Below, one piece after another: positions 1 to 5,850 of a stretch of DNA of 7,887 nt. The translations under genes were made by a program, and so were the position numbers. Under the pieces are notes generated by a model. It made no database searches, was not told the DNA's origin, and saw nothing but the letters and a program-made list of their open reading frames with translations. The stretch comes from Anaerolineae bacterium (GTDB taxonomy: Bacteria > Chloroflexota > Anaerolineae > Anaerolineales > Villigracilaceae): positions 21,441 through 29,327 of the forward strand of contig JAFLCF010000035.1 in assembly GCA_017303735.1 (NCBI GenBank). Reading direction: 5' to 3'. How positions within the stretch are numbered: the stretch's first letter is position 1; each line of letters opens with the position of its first letter.

Positions 1-1
1 G

Positions 2-355
2 CGCATGGTGCAAGAGTCCAAGCAGAACGAAGCTGCCGACAAGAAACGCCGTGAAGCGATCCAGGTCAAGAACGATGCGGATAATATGACCTATCAGGTT
101 GAGAAGGCATTGCGCGATCTCGGCGACAAAGTTCCATCTGCCGAGAAGGCTTCCATCGAAACCAAGGTCAACGAATTGAAGCAAGCCGCACAAGGCGATG
201 ACATCGACAGGATCAAAAAGCTGACCGAGGAATTGCAGAACACCTTCCATGCACTCAGCCAGCAGATGTACGCTCAAGGACAGGGTGGGCAGCCCCAGCC
301 CGAGGGCGGTCCCGCACCGGACGGCAATGTCGTCGATGGTGAAGTAAAAGAGTAA
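2..355 (+). CDS. dnaK: DnaK (Hsp70) chaperone, C-terminal fragment (5' end outside window)
   Basis: This is the last part of the Hsp70 chaperone DnaK, an ATP-driven cytoplasmic protein that binds unfolded polypeptides with its DnaJ and GrpE partners. The frame is open to the left edge, so the gene begins outside the window; the first visible ATG at 5 is internal. What is seen is the helical lid that follows the substrate-binding domain: alternating charged residues, 'KKRREAIQVKNDADNMTY', then the 'LRDLGDKV' and 'KKLTEELQNTFHALSQQMY' helices typical of DnaK C-termini. It ends with a flexible Gly/Pro/Gln-rich tail and an acidic end, VVDGEVKE, equivalent to the EEVD-like tail of bacterial DnaK. 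The gene stops at TAA 353-355 and is followed at once by a strong terminator, so it is the last gene of its transcript. Identification rests on lid pattern and tail; the ATPase domain is not visible. Confidence 0.88.
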   Translation, partial: RMVQESKQNEAADKKRREAIQVKNDADNMTYQVEKALRDLGDKVPSAEKASIETKVNELKQAAQGDDIDRIKKLTEELQNTFHALSQQMYAQGQGGQPQPEGGPAPDGNVVDGEVKE

Positions 356-365
356 GTTATCAGTC

Positions 366-401
366 AGACCTCCGGGGTTTCAAAACCTCGGAGGTCTTTT
401 T
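366..401 (+). terminator. Rho-independent terminator of dnaK
   Basis: AGACCTCCGGGGTTT (366-380) pairs with the AACCTCGGAGGTCT arm ending at 397, with one G-T wobble and a very short A-rich loop. A T-run follows directly. It begins 11 bases after the dnaK stop. Its T-run merges into the TATAAT box of the next gene, so end of one transcript and start of the next are almost superimposed. Confidence 0.92.
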
Positions 402-406
402 ATATG

Positions 407-412
407 TATAAT
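407..412 (+). promoter_or_regulatory. -10 box (TATAAT) of a probable leaderless promoter
   Basis: A perfect TATAAT lies directly after the dnaK terminator and ends 6 bases before the ATG at 419, so transcription would start at or next to that ATG. There is no recognisable -35 box at the normal distance, since that position falls in the terminator arm. No purine-rich ribosome-binding site fits between the terminator and the ATG. The leaderless reading is an inference from this spacing. Confidence 0.6.
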
Positions 413-418
413 CTTTGC

Positions 419-1753
419 ATGAAAAAAAGTTTTAACCGGTTCTGGTTCATCCCCATCTTCATCCTCCTCAGCATTGGCACCTACTATCTTCCCCCCGTCC
501 ATAGCCGCCTCGCATGGCGGATCGAACTCGTACGCACTCAGATCAAATATTGGATCAACCCGCCTGATGAAGCCGTCTTTCAACCGAGTGGACAAACCAG
601 CCCATTGACCGTTGAGACTGCTGTCGCGACAACGCGTGCCGAATTTTTATTGACGCTTACGCCCGCTTCTACTCCAACGCCAGAACTGGGTCCTACCATC
701 GAGCCGACGATTACTCCCACACCTTTGCCAGCCACTGTCCTGCTCGACGGTGTGAACTATGAACATCAACATGGGCGGACTAATTATTGTGGTCCTGCCA
801 ATTTCTCAATGGCGCTTACCTATTGGGGCTGGGACGGTGACCGTGATGTGATCGGTAAAGCTGTGATGCCCGTCAATGCAAAAGATAAGAACGTGATGCC
901 CTATGAGTTGCAGGATTACATCACTGAGAACGTCCCCGGCATGACCTCCCTCATCCGCAACGGCGGCGACTTTGAAACCCTCAAGCGGCTCATCTCGGCA
1001 GGCTTCCCAGTCATTGCCGAAAAAGGCATTTACGAGATCGACCTCAATGGCAAATTTGGCTGGATGGGACATTACGCCTTCATCACCGGGTACGATGATG
1101 CAAATCAAACGTTGATCTATCAAGACAGCTACCAACCTGAACCGGAAACCAACCCCGGCGCGAACCGAAAAATGGGATATGAAACCTTCATCGAAGGTTG
1201 GCGCGCATTCAATTACGTCTTTGTCGTTGTCTTCCCGGTGGAAAAACAAAATGAAGTGTTGGCATTACTCGGTCCATTGGCAGATGAAACGCAAGCCAAT
1301 CGTCGTGCTCTCGAAATCGCAAAAGCCGAATCTCAAACACTTTTCGGCATTGACCAGTTCTTTGCATGGTTCAACATCGGCACCAGCCACGTGGACTTGC
1401 TCGAATACGTCGACGCCGCCAGCGCCTACGACCAAGCCTTTAGCCTCTACGCACAATTAAACGTGGACGATAATACCGCCCGTCCCTATCGGATGATGTG
1501 GTATCAAACCGGTCCGTATAAAGCCTACTTTTATTCGAACCGCTTTACCGATGTCATCAATCTGGCAGATACCACCTTGAATGACACCATCGCCGAACCC
1601 GTGCTGGAAGAATCTCTTTACTGGCGCGGGCGAGCGTACATTATGACTGGCGAGCAAAATCGTGCCGTGAGAGATTACATGGCAGCACTAAAGGTTCACC
1701 CCAAATGGGAACCTGCTATTCAGGCATTGCAAGAGTTGGGTTTACAACCTTAA
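419..1753 (+). CDS. Membrane-anchored C39-like cysteine peptidase with C-terminal TPR repeats
   Basis: Predicted envelope protein of 444 residues. A short positive N-terminus (MKKSFNRF) is followed by a hydrophobic segment at about residues 7-25 that should act as an uncleaved anchor. A Thr/Pro-rich spacer follows at about 75-105. The next ~160 residues look like a C39-type papain-fold peptidase (C39_2-like): candidate nucleophile Cys124 in NYCGPAN, His218 in GHYAFITGYD and Asp236 in YQDSY. A Gln seven residues before the Cys may serve the oxyanion hole. The C-terminal part is helical with TPR-like units, around 'EYVDAASAYDQAFSLY' and 'YWRGRAYIMTGEQNRAV'. The substrate is unknown; the TPR part may bind a partner protein. 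No transporter is adjacent, so a bacteriocin-leader peptidase role is unlikely. An in-frame ATG at 404 would start five codons earlier, but it overlaps the terminator tail and the -10 box, so 419 is preferred. Confidence 0.8.
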   Translation: MKKSFNRFWFIPIFILLSIGTYYLPPVHSRLAWRIELVRTQIKYWINPPDEAVFQPSGQTSPLTVETAVATTRAEFLLTLTPASTPTPELGPTIEPTITPTPLPATVLLDGVNYEHQHGRTNYCGPANFSMALTYWGWDGDRDVIGKAVMPVNAKDKNVMPYELQDYITENVPGMTSLIRNGGDFETLKRLISAGFPVIAEKGIYEIDLNGKFGWMGHYAFITGYDDANQTLIYQDSYQPEPETNPGANRKMGYETFIEGWRAFNYVFVVVFPVEKQNEVLALLGPLADETQANRRALEIAKAESQTLFGIDQFFAWFNIGTSHVDLLEYVDAASAYDQAFSLYAQLNVDDNTARPYRMMWYQTGPYKAYFYSNRFTDVINLADTTLNDTIAEPVLEESLYWRGRAYIMTGEQNRAVRDYMAALKVHPKWEPAIQALQELGLQP

Positions 1754-1771
1754 TGTAGGGAGGCTTTCTTT

Positions 1772-1777
1772 TATAAT
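1772..1777 (+). promoter_or_regulatory. -10 box (TATAAT) ahead of the DUF402 gene
   Basis: A perfect TATAAT sits 7 bases before ATG 1785, the same arrangement as at 407-412. It overlaps an alternative in-frame ATG at 1776, which would be upstream of transcription from this box. A GGGAGG at 1758-1763 could serve the 1776 start, at a long 12-base spacing, if the gene is read through from the peptidase gene. Both modes may operate. No good -35 box is seen. Confidence 0.5.
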
Positions 1778-1784
1778 GTCTGCC

Positions 1785-2285
1785 ATGCGAAACTTACGAA
1801 TTGGCGACATTCTCCCCGTCCACGCCTGTAAAACGGATGGGACAGTTTACCGAAGCTGGCGAGCCACAGTTGAATCTGTGACCTTTGATCTGCTTGTTAC
1901 GGTTGCGCCTGCCGGGTCGTCTGTATTCAACATCAAAGGTGAAGACTATCCCATCCAACATCACTATCGCGCCTATTATTGGTTCGATAAATTCTATAAC
2001 CTGCTTGAAGTCTTCGAACCGGATGGAAGTCTTGTCCATATCTACATCAATATCGCTTCACCGCCAGAGTTCAATGATGGCGTATTGAGTTTCAAAGATC
2101 ATGAATTGGATGTCTCAAAAGTACTGCCTCACCCAGCCAAACTTGTGGACGAAGACGAATTTACAGAAGCGGTCGTGAAATATAACTATTCGCCTGAGTT
2201 TCAAGATAAGATGTACGCCGCCGCCCGGGAAGCGCTTGACCTGGCGGAAAACTGGAATGCAAAGCCCTGCCCTGTATTTGAATAA
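1785..2285 (+). CDS. DUF402 family protein, probable nucleotide phosphohydrolase-like
   Basis: Protein of 166 residues, the normal length for stand-alone DUF402 proteins. Family relatives include nucleoside tri-/diphosphatases and FomD, which are metal-dependent phosphate-ester hydrolases; the substrate here cannot be told from sequence. The hallmark core is visible: HHYRAYYWFDKFYNLLEVF at 59-77, then EPDGSLVHIYINIASPP. Next comes the acidic strand with D105, E107 and D109, and LVDEDEF at 120-126. Asn89 and these acidic residues are the expected metal ligands. The protein appears cytoplasmic, with no signal or membrane segment. It starts 31 bases after the peptidase gene and could be partly cotranscribed, but it has its own -10 box. 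Translation could begin three codons earlier at ATG 1776; 1785 fits the promoter spacing better. Confidence 0.82.
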   Translation: MRNLRIGDILPVHACKTDGTVYRSWRATVESVTFDLLVTVAPAGSSVFNIKGEDYPIQHHYRAYYWFDKFYNLLEVFEPDGSLVHIYINIASPPEFNDGVLSFKDHELDVSKVLPHPAKLVDEDEFTEAVVKYNYSPEFQDKMYAAAREALDLAENWNAKPCPVFE

Positions 2286-2289
2286 CCCC

Positions 2290-2338
2290 GGTGGTCGAGT
2301 AGCCCCGCACGCTTTTCGCGGGGCGTACCGAGACCACC
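2290..2338 (+). repeat. REP-like palindromic element, copy 1
   Basis: Imperfect palindrome starting five bases after the DUF402 stop. Outer arms GGTGGTC (2290-2296) and GACCACC (2332-2338) pair. An inner stem GCCCCGC (2302-2308) pairs with GCGGGGC (2318-2324) around a nine-base loop. The arm sequences (GGTGGTCGAGTAG and CGTACCGAGACCACC) recur, inverted, in the second element at 2368. There is no T-run, so it is not a standard terminator, although the hairpin may protect the upstream mRNA end. Confidence 0.75.
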
Positions 2339-2367
2339 AATAATAGGCAAACATAAAATCAAAAGGT

Positions 2368-2415
2368 GTGGTCTCGATACGACGGCGGAAGAACATCGCC
2401 GTCTACTCGACCACC
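2368..2415 (-). repeat. REP-like palindromic element, copy 2 (inverted)
   Basis: Same design as the element at 2290 but in the opposite orientation. GTGGTC (2368-2373) pairs with GACCAC (2409-2414), and inner stem GACGGCG (2381-2387) pairs with CGCCGTC (2397-2403). The outer arms match the reverse complement of copy 1 (GTGGTCTCGATACG, CTACTCGACCACC), while the central stem sequence differs. This is the pattern of conserved arms and variable hairpin seen in REP/BIME-type repeats. It lies just upstream of the proC ribosome-binding site. Confidence 0.75.
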
Positions 2416-2435
2416 GTTACAAATGGAGAGAACCC

Positions 2436-3278
2436 ATGCTTAAGAAGAAAATCGCATTCATCGGTCCCGGCGTGATGGCGGAAGCCATGATCGCGGGATT
2501 GTTACGAAAAAAACTTGCGGATGCTAAGAACATTACCGCCTCGGGTCCGCGTGAAGCTCGCGGCGAGGAATTGAATAAAAAATACGGCATTAAATTTAAG
2601 ACAGACAACTCTGCTGCCATTCACGAAGCGGACGTGGTCGTTCTGTCCGTCAAACCGCAGCGGTTGACCGAAGTGATGAAGGGATTGAAAGGCATTCGCT
2701 CAGATGCTTTAGTTCTATCCATCATTGCGGGTGCGACTCTCAAAAAGATTGGCTCAGGCTTAAAACATAAAGCCATTGTCCGCTCGATGCCGAATACGCC
2801 GGGACAAATTGGCGAGGGAATTACGGTGTGGACATCTTCAAAAGAAGTTACCGAAGAACAACAGGACATGACGCGTGCCATTCTCGGCGCCTTGGGCGAA
2901 GAAGTTTTTGTTGAAGATGAAAGCTATCTCGACATGGCAACGGCGCTCTCCGGTTCGGGTCCCGCGTATGTCTTCCTCTTCACCGAAGCACTGATCGACG
3001 CTGGCGTTCATATGGGATTTCCGCGCCGCATTGCCGAGCAGCTTGTGTTGCAGACCATCAAAGGTTCAGCTTCGTTTTATCAAAATGCGGCGAGACATCC
3101 CGCCACACTGCGCAATCAAGTCACTTCGCCAGGTGGAACGTCTGCTGAGGCGTTGTATTATTTAGAGAAAGCGGGCTTCCGCACAGCCATTTCACGTGCA
3201 GTGTGGGCGGCATATCAACGGTCACTGGAGTTGGGCAAGGAGAAGCCGGGCCATGTTGAGGTGGATGAAGAGAAATAG
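2436..3278 (+). CDS. proC: Pyrroline-5-carboxylate reductase
   Basis: Catalyses the last step of proline synthesis, NAD(P)H-dependent reduction of 1-pyrroline-5-carboxylate to L-proline, in the cytoplasm. The 280-residue length is typical (about 270). The N-terminal Rossmann fold has the dinucleotide motif IGPGVMAEAMI at 9-19, then VVVLSVKPQ near 68-76 and 'RSMPNTP' in the cofactor/substrate region. The C-terminal dimerisation domain carries the family signatures 'ALSGSGPAYVF' (170-180) and 'QVTSPGGTSAEALYYLE' (from 228). The first glycine motif is slightly unusual, with GPG where GGG or GAG is common. GGAGAG at 2425-2430, five bases before ATG, fixes the start. It lies alone between the REP pair and its terminator. 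A degraded copy of its last 54 bases is found at 3370-3422. Confidence 0.95.
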   Translation: MLKKKIAFIGPGVMAEAMIAGLLRKKLADAKNITASGPREARGEELNKKYGIKFKTDNSAAIHEADVVVLSVKPQRLTEVMKGLKGIRSDALVLSIIAGATLKKIGSGLKHKAIVRSMPNTPGQIGEGITVWTSSKEVTEEQQDMTRAILGALGEEVFVEDESYLDMATALSGSGPAYVFLFTEALIDAGVHMGFPRRIAEQLVLQTIKGSASFYQNAARHPATLRNQVTSPGGTSAEALYYLEKAGFRTAISRAVWAAYQRSLELGKEKPGHVEVDEEK

Positions 3279-3312
3279 CAAAGGGAATAGGAAAATAGGG
3301 ACTTACATAAAT

Positions 3313-3346
3313 AAATGCGGAGATAGGTTGATCTCTCCGCATTTTT
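3313..3346 (+). terminator. Rho-independent terminator of proC
   Basis: AAATGCGGAGA (3313-3323) pairs perfectly with TCTCCGCATTT (3334-3344) around a ten-base loop, and T continues to 3346. It sits 34 bases after the proC stop. The hairpin and its downstream flank resemble the hairpins at 5153-5196 and 5851-5886, so it belongs to a small local repeat family. Confidence 0.9.
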
Positions 3347-3369
3347 GTTTCCATACCACAATGTCAATA

Positions 3370-3422
3370 GTGGAGTTGGCAAGGAGAAGCCAAGGCATTT
3401 CGAAGTGGATGAAAATAAGTAG
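3370..3422 (+). pseudogene. Diverged relic of a proC 3' end
   Basis: These 53 bases align with the last 54 bases of proC (3225-3278), with 43 of 54 positions identical and one single-base gap. Restoring one G in 'GTTGGCAAGG' gives VELGKEKPRHFEVDENK-stop against LELGKEKPGHVEVDEEK-stop in proC. Several differences are synonymous third-position changes (CCG/CCA, GAG/GAA, AAA/AAG). That suggests the copy diverged while still coding and was broken later, rather than being a fresh local duplication. It lies downstream of the intact proC terminator and is not expected to be expressed. Similarity upstream of 3370 is weak. Confidence 0.75.
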
Positions 3423-3466
3423 ATAACATGAAAATATTTGGATATTCCCCATAATTTTCATGTTAT
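3423..3466. repeat. 13-bp perfect inverted repeat before the lipoprotein gene
   Basis: ATAACATGAAAAT (3423-3435) is the exact reverse complement of ATTTTCATGTTAT (3454-3466), separated by 18 bases. It begins directly after the relic stop codon, and its right arm overlaps the proposed -35 box of the next gene. There is no T-run after it. It may be an operator, a decayed terminator of the relic gene, or a transcript hairpin. The symmetry is certain; the role is not. Confidence 0.6.
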
Positions 3467-3482
3467 TCAAGAGATGTATAAT
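3455..3482 (+). promoter_or_regulatory. Probable promoter of the lipoprotein gene
   Basis: A perfect TATAAT at 3477-3482 is preceded by TTTTCA at 3455-3460, a 4 of 6 match to TTGACA, with a 16-base spacer. This would give a leader of about 48 bases to ATG 3537. The -35 box lies in the right arm of the inverted repeat 3423-3466, so a factor bound there would block the promoter. Confidence 0.5.
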
Positions 3483-3536
3483 TTCTATTGACTCAAATGA
3501 GCAATATCCTTATTCAAAAGAATCAAGGTAAGGGAT

Positions 3537-5138
3537 ATGGTAAAAAAATTTAAGTTGATGCTCTTGGTTTTTATAACAGGTATTCTGCTTACTTCCTGCG
3601 ATACCTTTTCATTAGCACCACGCACAAGTCCGACAATAGCAATGGAAACTGCCATGTCATTTGTGCAAACAGAGATTGCTAAAACAACGACACCGACAGA
3701 AACTCCTGTACCGCCTACGGAAATTCCTTTCGGTTCTCCCACTGCCATACCCGGACCAAATGACTTTATTCTTCCTGTTACCCCGCGTCCAAATCAGCAG
3801 GTGTATGTTGACCCAGAGGGCTGGTACTTGATTTATTTTCCTGCTGATATGAAACCTGCCGAAAAAGAAAATTTATTTTCTTCGTCCTCAGGCACTCTTG
3901 AAACTGGATACCTTGCGGACATGGGGTACATGTCACATGTGACACATGTATGTGCATGGGTGGCAAATGTTGAATTTGCTTCTATGGATAGCACCATTAA
4001 TTGGTCTTTTAGAGAAAATGAAACCCCAAATTGCACAGTCTTAACCAAGACGCTCATAGAACGCAATATAAAAATTGAGATTTTTGAAAACCCCGCAGCT
4101 GATCCTGAACATCGTTTTGTCTATCTTCGAACAAGTGAACAGTCTTTGGCTATAACAAAAATAGTAGCATTTTTACAATGGCAAAAAAACATCCAAGGTT
4201 CTGAGTTTGTTGATATATTGAAACCGTTTAGCCAGAAAGAAATGTTGACATGGAGGCATGCAGGATTGATCGAAAAAGATTTCTCGGTTGAAGAATATCT
4301 TTTGCCTGCTGAAGCACAAGTAGGTCCACGTAAAGTAGTATTATCGAAATTTGTTCCAAAGAAAATGCTGCCAGATTGGGATAGTTTTGAGGCAGACCTT
4401 CCAGTATCTACTCCAGTACCCGCCCTTGAAGATCGATTGAAATCGCTTGGCTATGAATTGAGAACGTCCTCTCCAGACTCTAGCAACTATAATCGACAGT
4501 TATTTCGTGATGGGAGGATTTTATTCGATAATGTCTATGGAATTTCAGGCATTTATGATTTTCAGTCCGAAGCTGGTCCAATAACCACATTTACAGTGAC
4601 CACCATGGATTGGAACAGTTATATCATTCAGAATGATATTATTCGTAATTGGGAATACAATATTCAAGATCCTGGTTTTAAACCTATACTATATAACAGT
4701 GAGGTTCTATGGTTAAAGACCAGTAAAGATAATAATCATGTGAACGTTGTAAAGAGTAACCAGGAGATAGTTTACTCCTTTGCGTCTTACACAGAGCCGC
4801 TACATTCTACAGAAAGATTTCTTAACTGGAACGGACATTGGATTTTTCTAGCACGAGACTTCCTGATACAAGATGGGGAAGTTATCAATAAAAAACTTGG
4901 CTTTGAAGAAATCTTTCACTGGACTTTGGTTGACAATCAGCCTGTGTACTTCTTTCGCAAAGGTCCAAGAATAGGGATTTCCTATAATGGAAAGCTCTAT
5001 CCATTAGAATATCAAGAGGTAGCGCATTATCTTTGTTGTGCATTGGGTCTTAACGACCCAGATGTTCTCGACGGCAAGGTGCATTTTTTCGGGAAACGTA
5101 ACGGCTATTGGTACTATGTAGTTGTAAAGCTGCAATAA
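3537..5138 (+). CDS. Secreted lipoprotein of unknown function
   Basis: Protein of 533 residues that I do not recognise beyond its export signals. MVKKFKLMLLVFITGILLTSC is a lipoprotein signal peptide with lipobox LTSC, so Cys21 should be lipidated and the rest exposed outside the membrane. A Thr/Pro-rich spacer runs to about residue 75. The remainder splits into a first domain (about 80-255, starting 'YVDPEGWYLIYFPADM', with two Cys and two His in SHVTHVCAW) and a second domain (about 285-533). The second is rich in aromatic beta-strand-like segments such as 'RFLNWNGHWIFLARDFL' and 'GYWYYVVVKLQ'. A beta-propeller-like fold is possible but unproven. AAGG at 3525-3528, eight bases before ATG, supports the start. 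The gene is markedly AT-richer than its neighbours, with many A/T-ending codons, and follows a proC relic, both suggestive of acquisition. It is probably monocistronic, ending at a bidirectional terminator. Confidence 0.8.
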   Translation: MVKKFKLMLLVFITGILLTSCDTFSLAPRTSPTIAMETAMSFVQTEIAKTTTPTETPVPPTEIPFGSPTAIPGPNDFILPVTPRPNQQVYVDPEGWYLIYFPADMKPAEKENLFSSSSGTLETGYLADMGYMSHVTHVCAWVANVEFASMDSTINWSFRENETPNCTVLTKTLIERNIKIEIFENPAADPEHRFVYLRTSEQSLAITKIVAFLQWQKNIQGSEFVDILKPFSQKEMLTWRHAGLIEKDFSVEEYLLPAEAQVGPRKVVLSKFVPKKMLPDWDSFEADLPVSTPVPALEDRLKSLGYELRTSSPDSSNYNRQLFRDGRILFDNVYGISGIYDFQSEAGPITTFTVTTMDWNSYIIQNDIIRNWEYNIQDPGFKPILYNSEVLWLKTSKDNNHVNVVKSNQEIVYSFASYTEPLHSTERFLNWNGHWIFLARDFLIQDGEVINKKLGFEEIFHWTLVDNQPVYFFRKGPRIGISYNGKLYPLEYQEVAHYLCCALGLNDPDVLDGKVHFFGKRNGYWYYVVVKLQ

Positions 5139-5152
5139 ATTCATTCCCCATA

Positions 5153-5196
5153 AAAATAAAACGCGGATAGATTAACATCTGCCCGCGTTTTATTTT
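5153..5196. terminator. Bidirectional terminator between convergent genes
   Basis: AAAATAAAACGCGG (5153-5166) pairs perfectly over 14 bp with CCGCGTTTTATTTT (5183-5196). An AGAT/ATCT pairing is possible inside the 16-base loop. U-rich tails form on both strands, so it can end the lipoprotein transcript (plus) and the small membrane-protein transcript (minus). Bases 5158-5191 match 5851-5884 at 28 of 34 positions without gaps. Confidence 0.9.
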
Positions 5197-5218
5197 ACAT
5201 ATCACACATTACTAACAG

Positions 5219-5731
5219 TTACTGAGGTGGTTGAACAAGCCCAGAAGAATATCCGTCTTGAGTAAAGAAATCCACAACAAAGACATGGAAGGTGCCGTCG
5301 CCGCAATCTACATTCCATTCTTCCTGCCAGGAGCCTTCTGCATTGGGCTGGGTGACCACGGTAATTTCAGTGGTTTCCGCTTGGGGAGAGGGGCAATTCG
5401 CTTCTTGATAATAAACGGGAATTTGCATCCACACAAATTCACGTGCCCGTTCATCTCCCAAGCCGCCTTCTGGCGCTTCGCTGAGAGGCATAAACGGAAT
5501 TGGAACAAGCGGACTATTGGGGTCCTCTGGGTTGACTGGGATTTCATACACTTCCTTCACTTCATCAAACACTTCTTTCGCCGCCATATAGGCTTGGTAG
5601 CCATAGTAGCCGCCCACGGCTGTTACAAGGCAGCAACAGCCAAAAAGAAGTACAGCCACAATGGTAATGATCAATTTCCGGTTTGAGCTTGTATCTTCAC
5701 TGATCGCAGAATTTTGAGGCTCAGTATACAT
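5219..5731 (-). CDS. Small single-pass membrane protein of unknown function
   Basis: Protein of 170 residues, family not recognised. An 18-residue polar N-terminus (probably cytoplasmic) is followed by a hydrophobic segment at about 20-41 containing three consecutive Cys (32-34). A Tyr/Ala-rich stretch follows, then a short acidic helix 'KEVFDEVKEVYEI' (52-64) and a Pro-rich spacer (65-87). A compact domain at about 90-165 should lie outside the cell; its two Cys (113 and 143) could form a disulfide, and it contains 'WQEEWNVDCGDGTFHVFVVDFF'-like beta-strand pattern. On the minus strand AGGAG (complement of 5742-5746) precedes the ATG by ten bases, supporting this start. It converges with the lipoprotein gene and shares its terminator. 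No enzymatic motif is seen. Confidence 0.75.
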   Translation of the reverse strand: MYTEPQNSAISEDTSSNRKLIITIVAVLLFGCCCLVTAVGGYYGYQAYMAAKEVFDEVKEVYEIPVNPEDPNSPLVPIPFMPLSEAPEGGLGDERAREFVWMQIPVYYQEANCPSPQAETTEITVVTQPNAEGSWQEEWNVDCGDGTFHVFVVDFFTQDGYSSGLVQPPQ

Positions 5732-5765
5732 TTATAAACATCTCCTGAAATGATAAATAAATCGT

Positions 5766-5771
5766 ATTATC
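5766..5771 (-). promoter_or_regulatory. Candidate -10 box for the small membrane-protein gene
   Basis: On the minus strand this reads GATAAT, 5 of 6 to consensus, about 35 bases before the ATG and upstream of the AGGAG site. The -35 position is poor (TTAAGT at a 17-base spacer). It is offered because the region holds no better candidate. Confidence 0.3.
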
Positions 5772-5850
5772 TGCAATAACCCTTAAAAACTTAATCCCCC
5801 TTTGGTTATAGGTTTTTTGCCACCTCCCATTTCAGGCACTTTCAACACAC

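Noticed and set aside
806..1249. 147-codon minus-strand frame inside the peptidase gene
   Set aside because: It is antisense to the catalytic domain, whose motifs in the plus frame are unmistakable. No start signals are seen.
2354..2359. TAAAAT as a possible proC -10 box between the two REP-like elements
   Set aside because: It is a reasonable -10 match, but there is no -35 box at 16-18 bases, and such A/T hexamers are common. The proC promoter remains unplaced.
3196..3426. 76-codon plus-strand frame spanning the proC end, its terminator and the relic
   Set aside because: It crosses a strong terminator and reads proC in the wrong frame. It exists only because the relic carries a one-base deletion.
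3444..5153. 11-base direct repeat ATTCCCCATAA on both sides of the lipoprotein gene (3444-3454 and 5143-5153)
   Set aside because: It looks like a target-site duplication, but several repeated 11-mers are expected by chance in a window this size, and there are no transposon ends or transposase.
5231..5686. 151-codon plus-strand frame opposite the small membrane-protein gene
   Set aside because: Its composition is that of an antisense shadow. The minus-strand frame has a ribosome-binding site, a clean membrane segment and a shared terminator.
5785..5818. A-run and T-run pairing (AAAAA near 5785, TTTTTT near 5813) as a hairpin
   Set aside because: The pairing is A/T only with a long loop and breaks after five pairs, too weak to call a structure.
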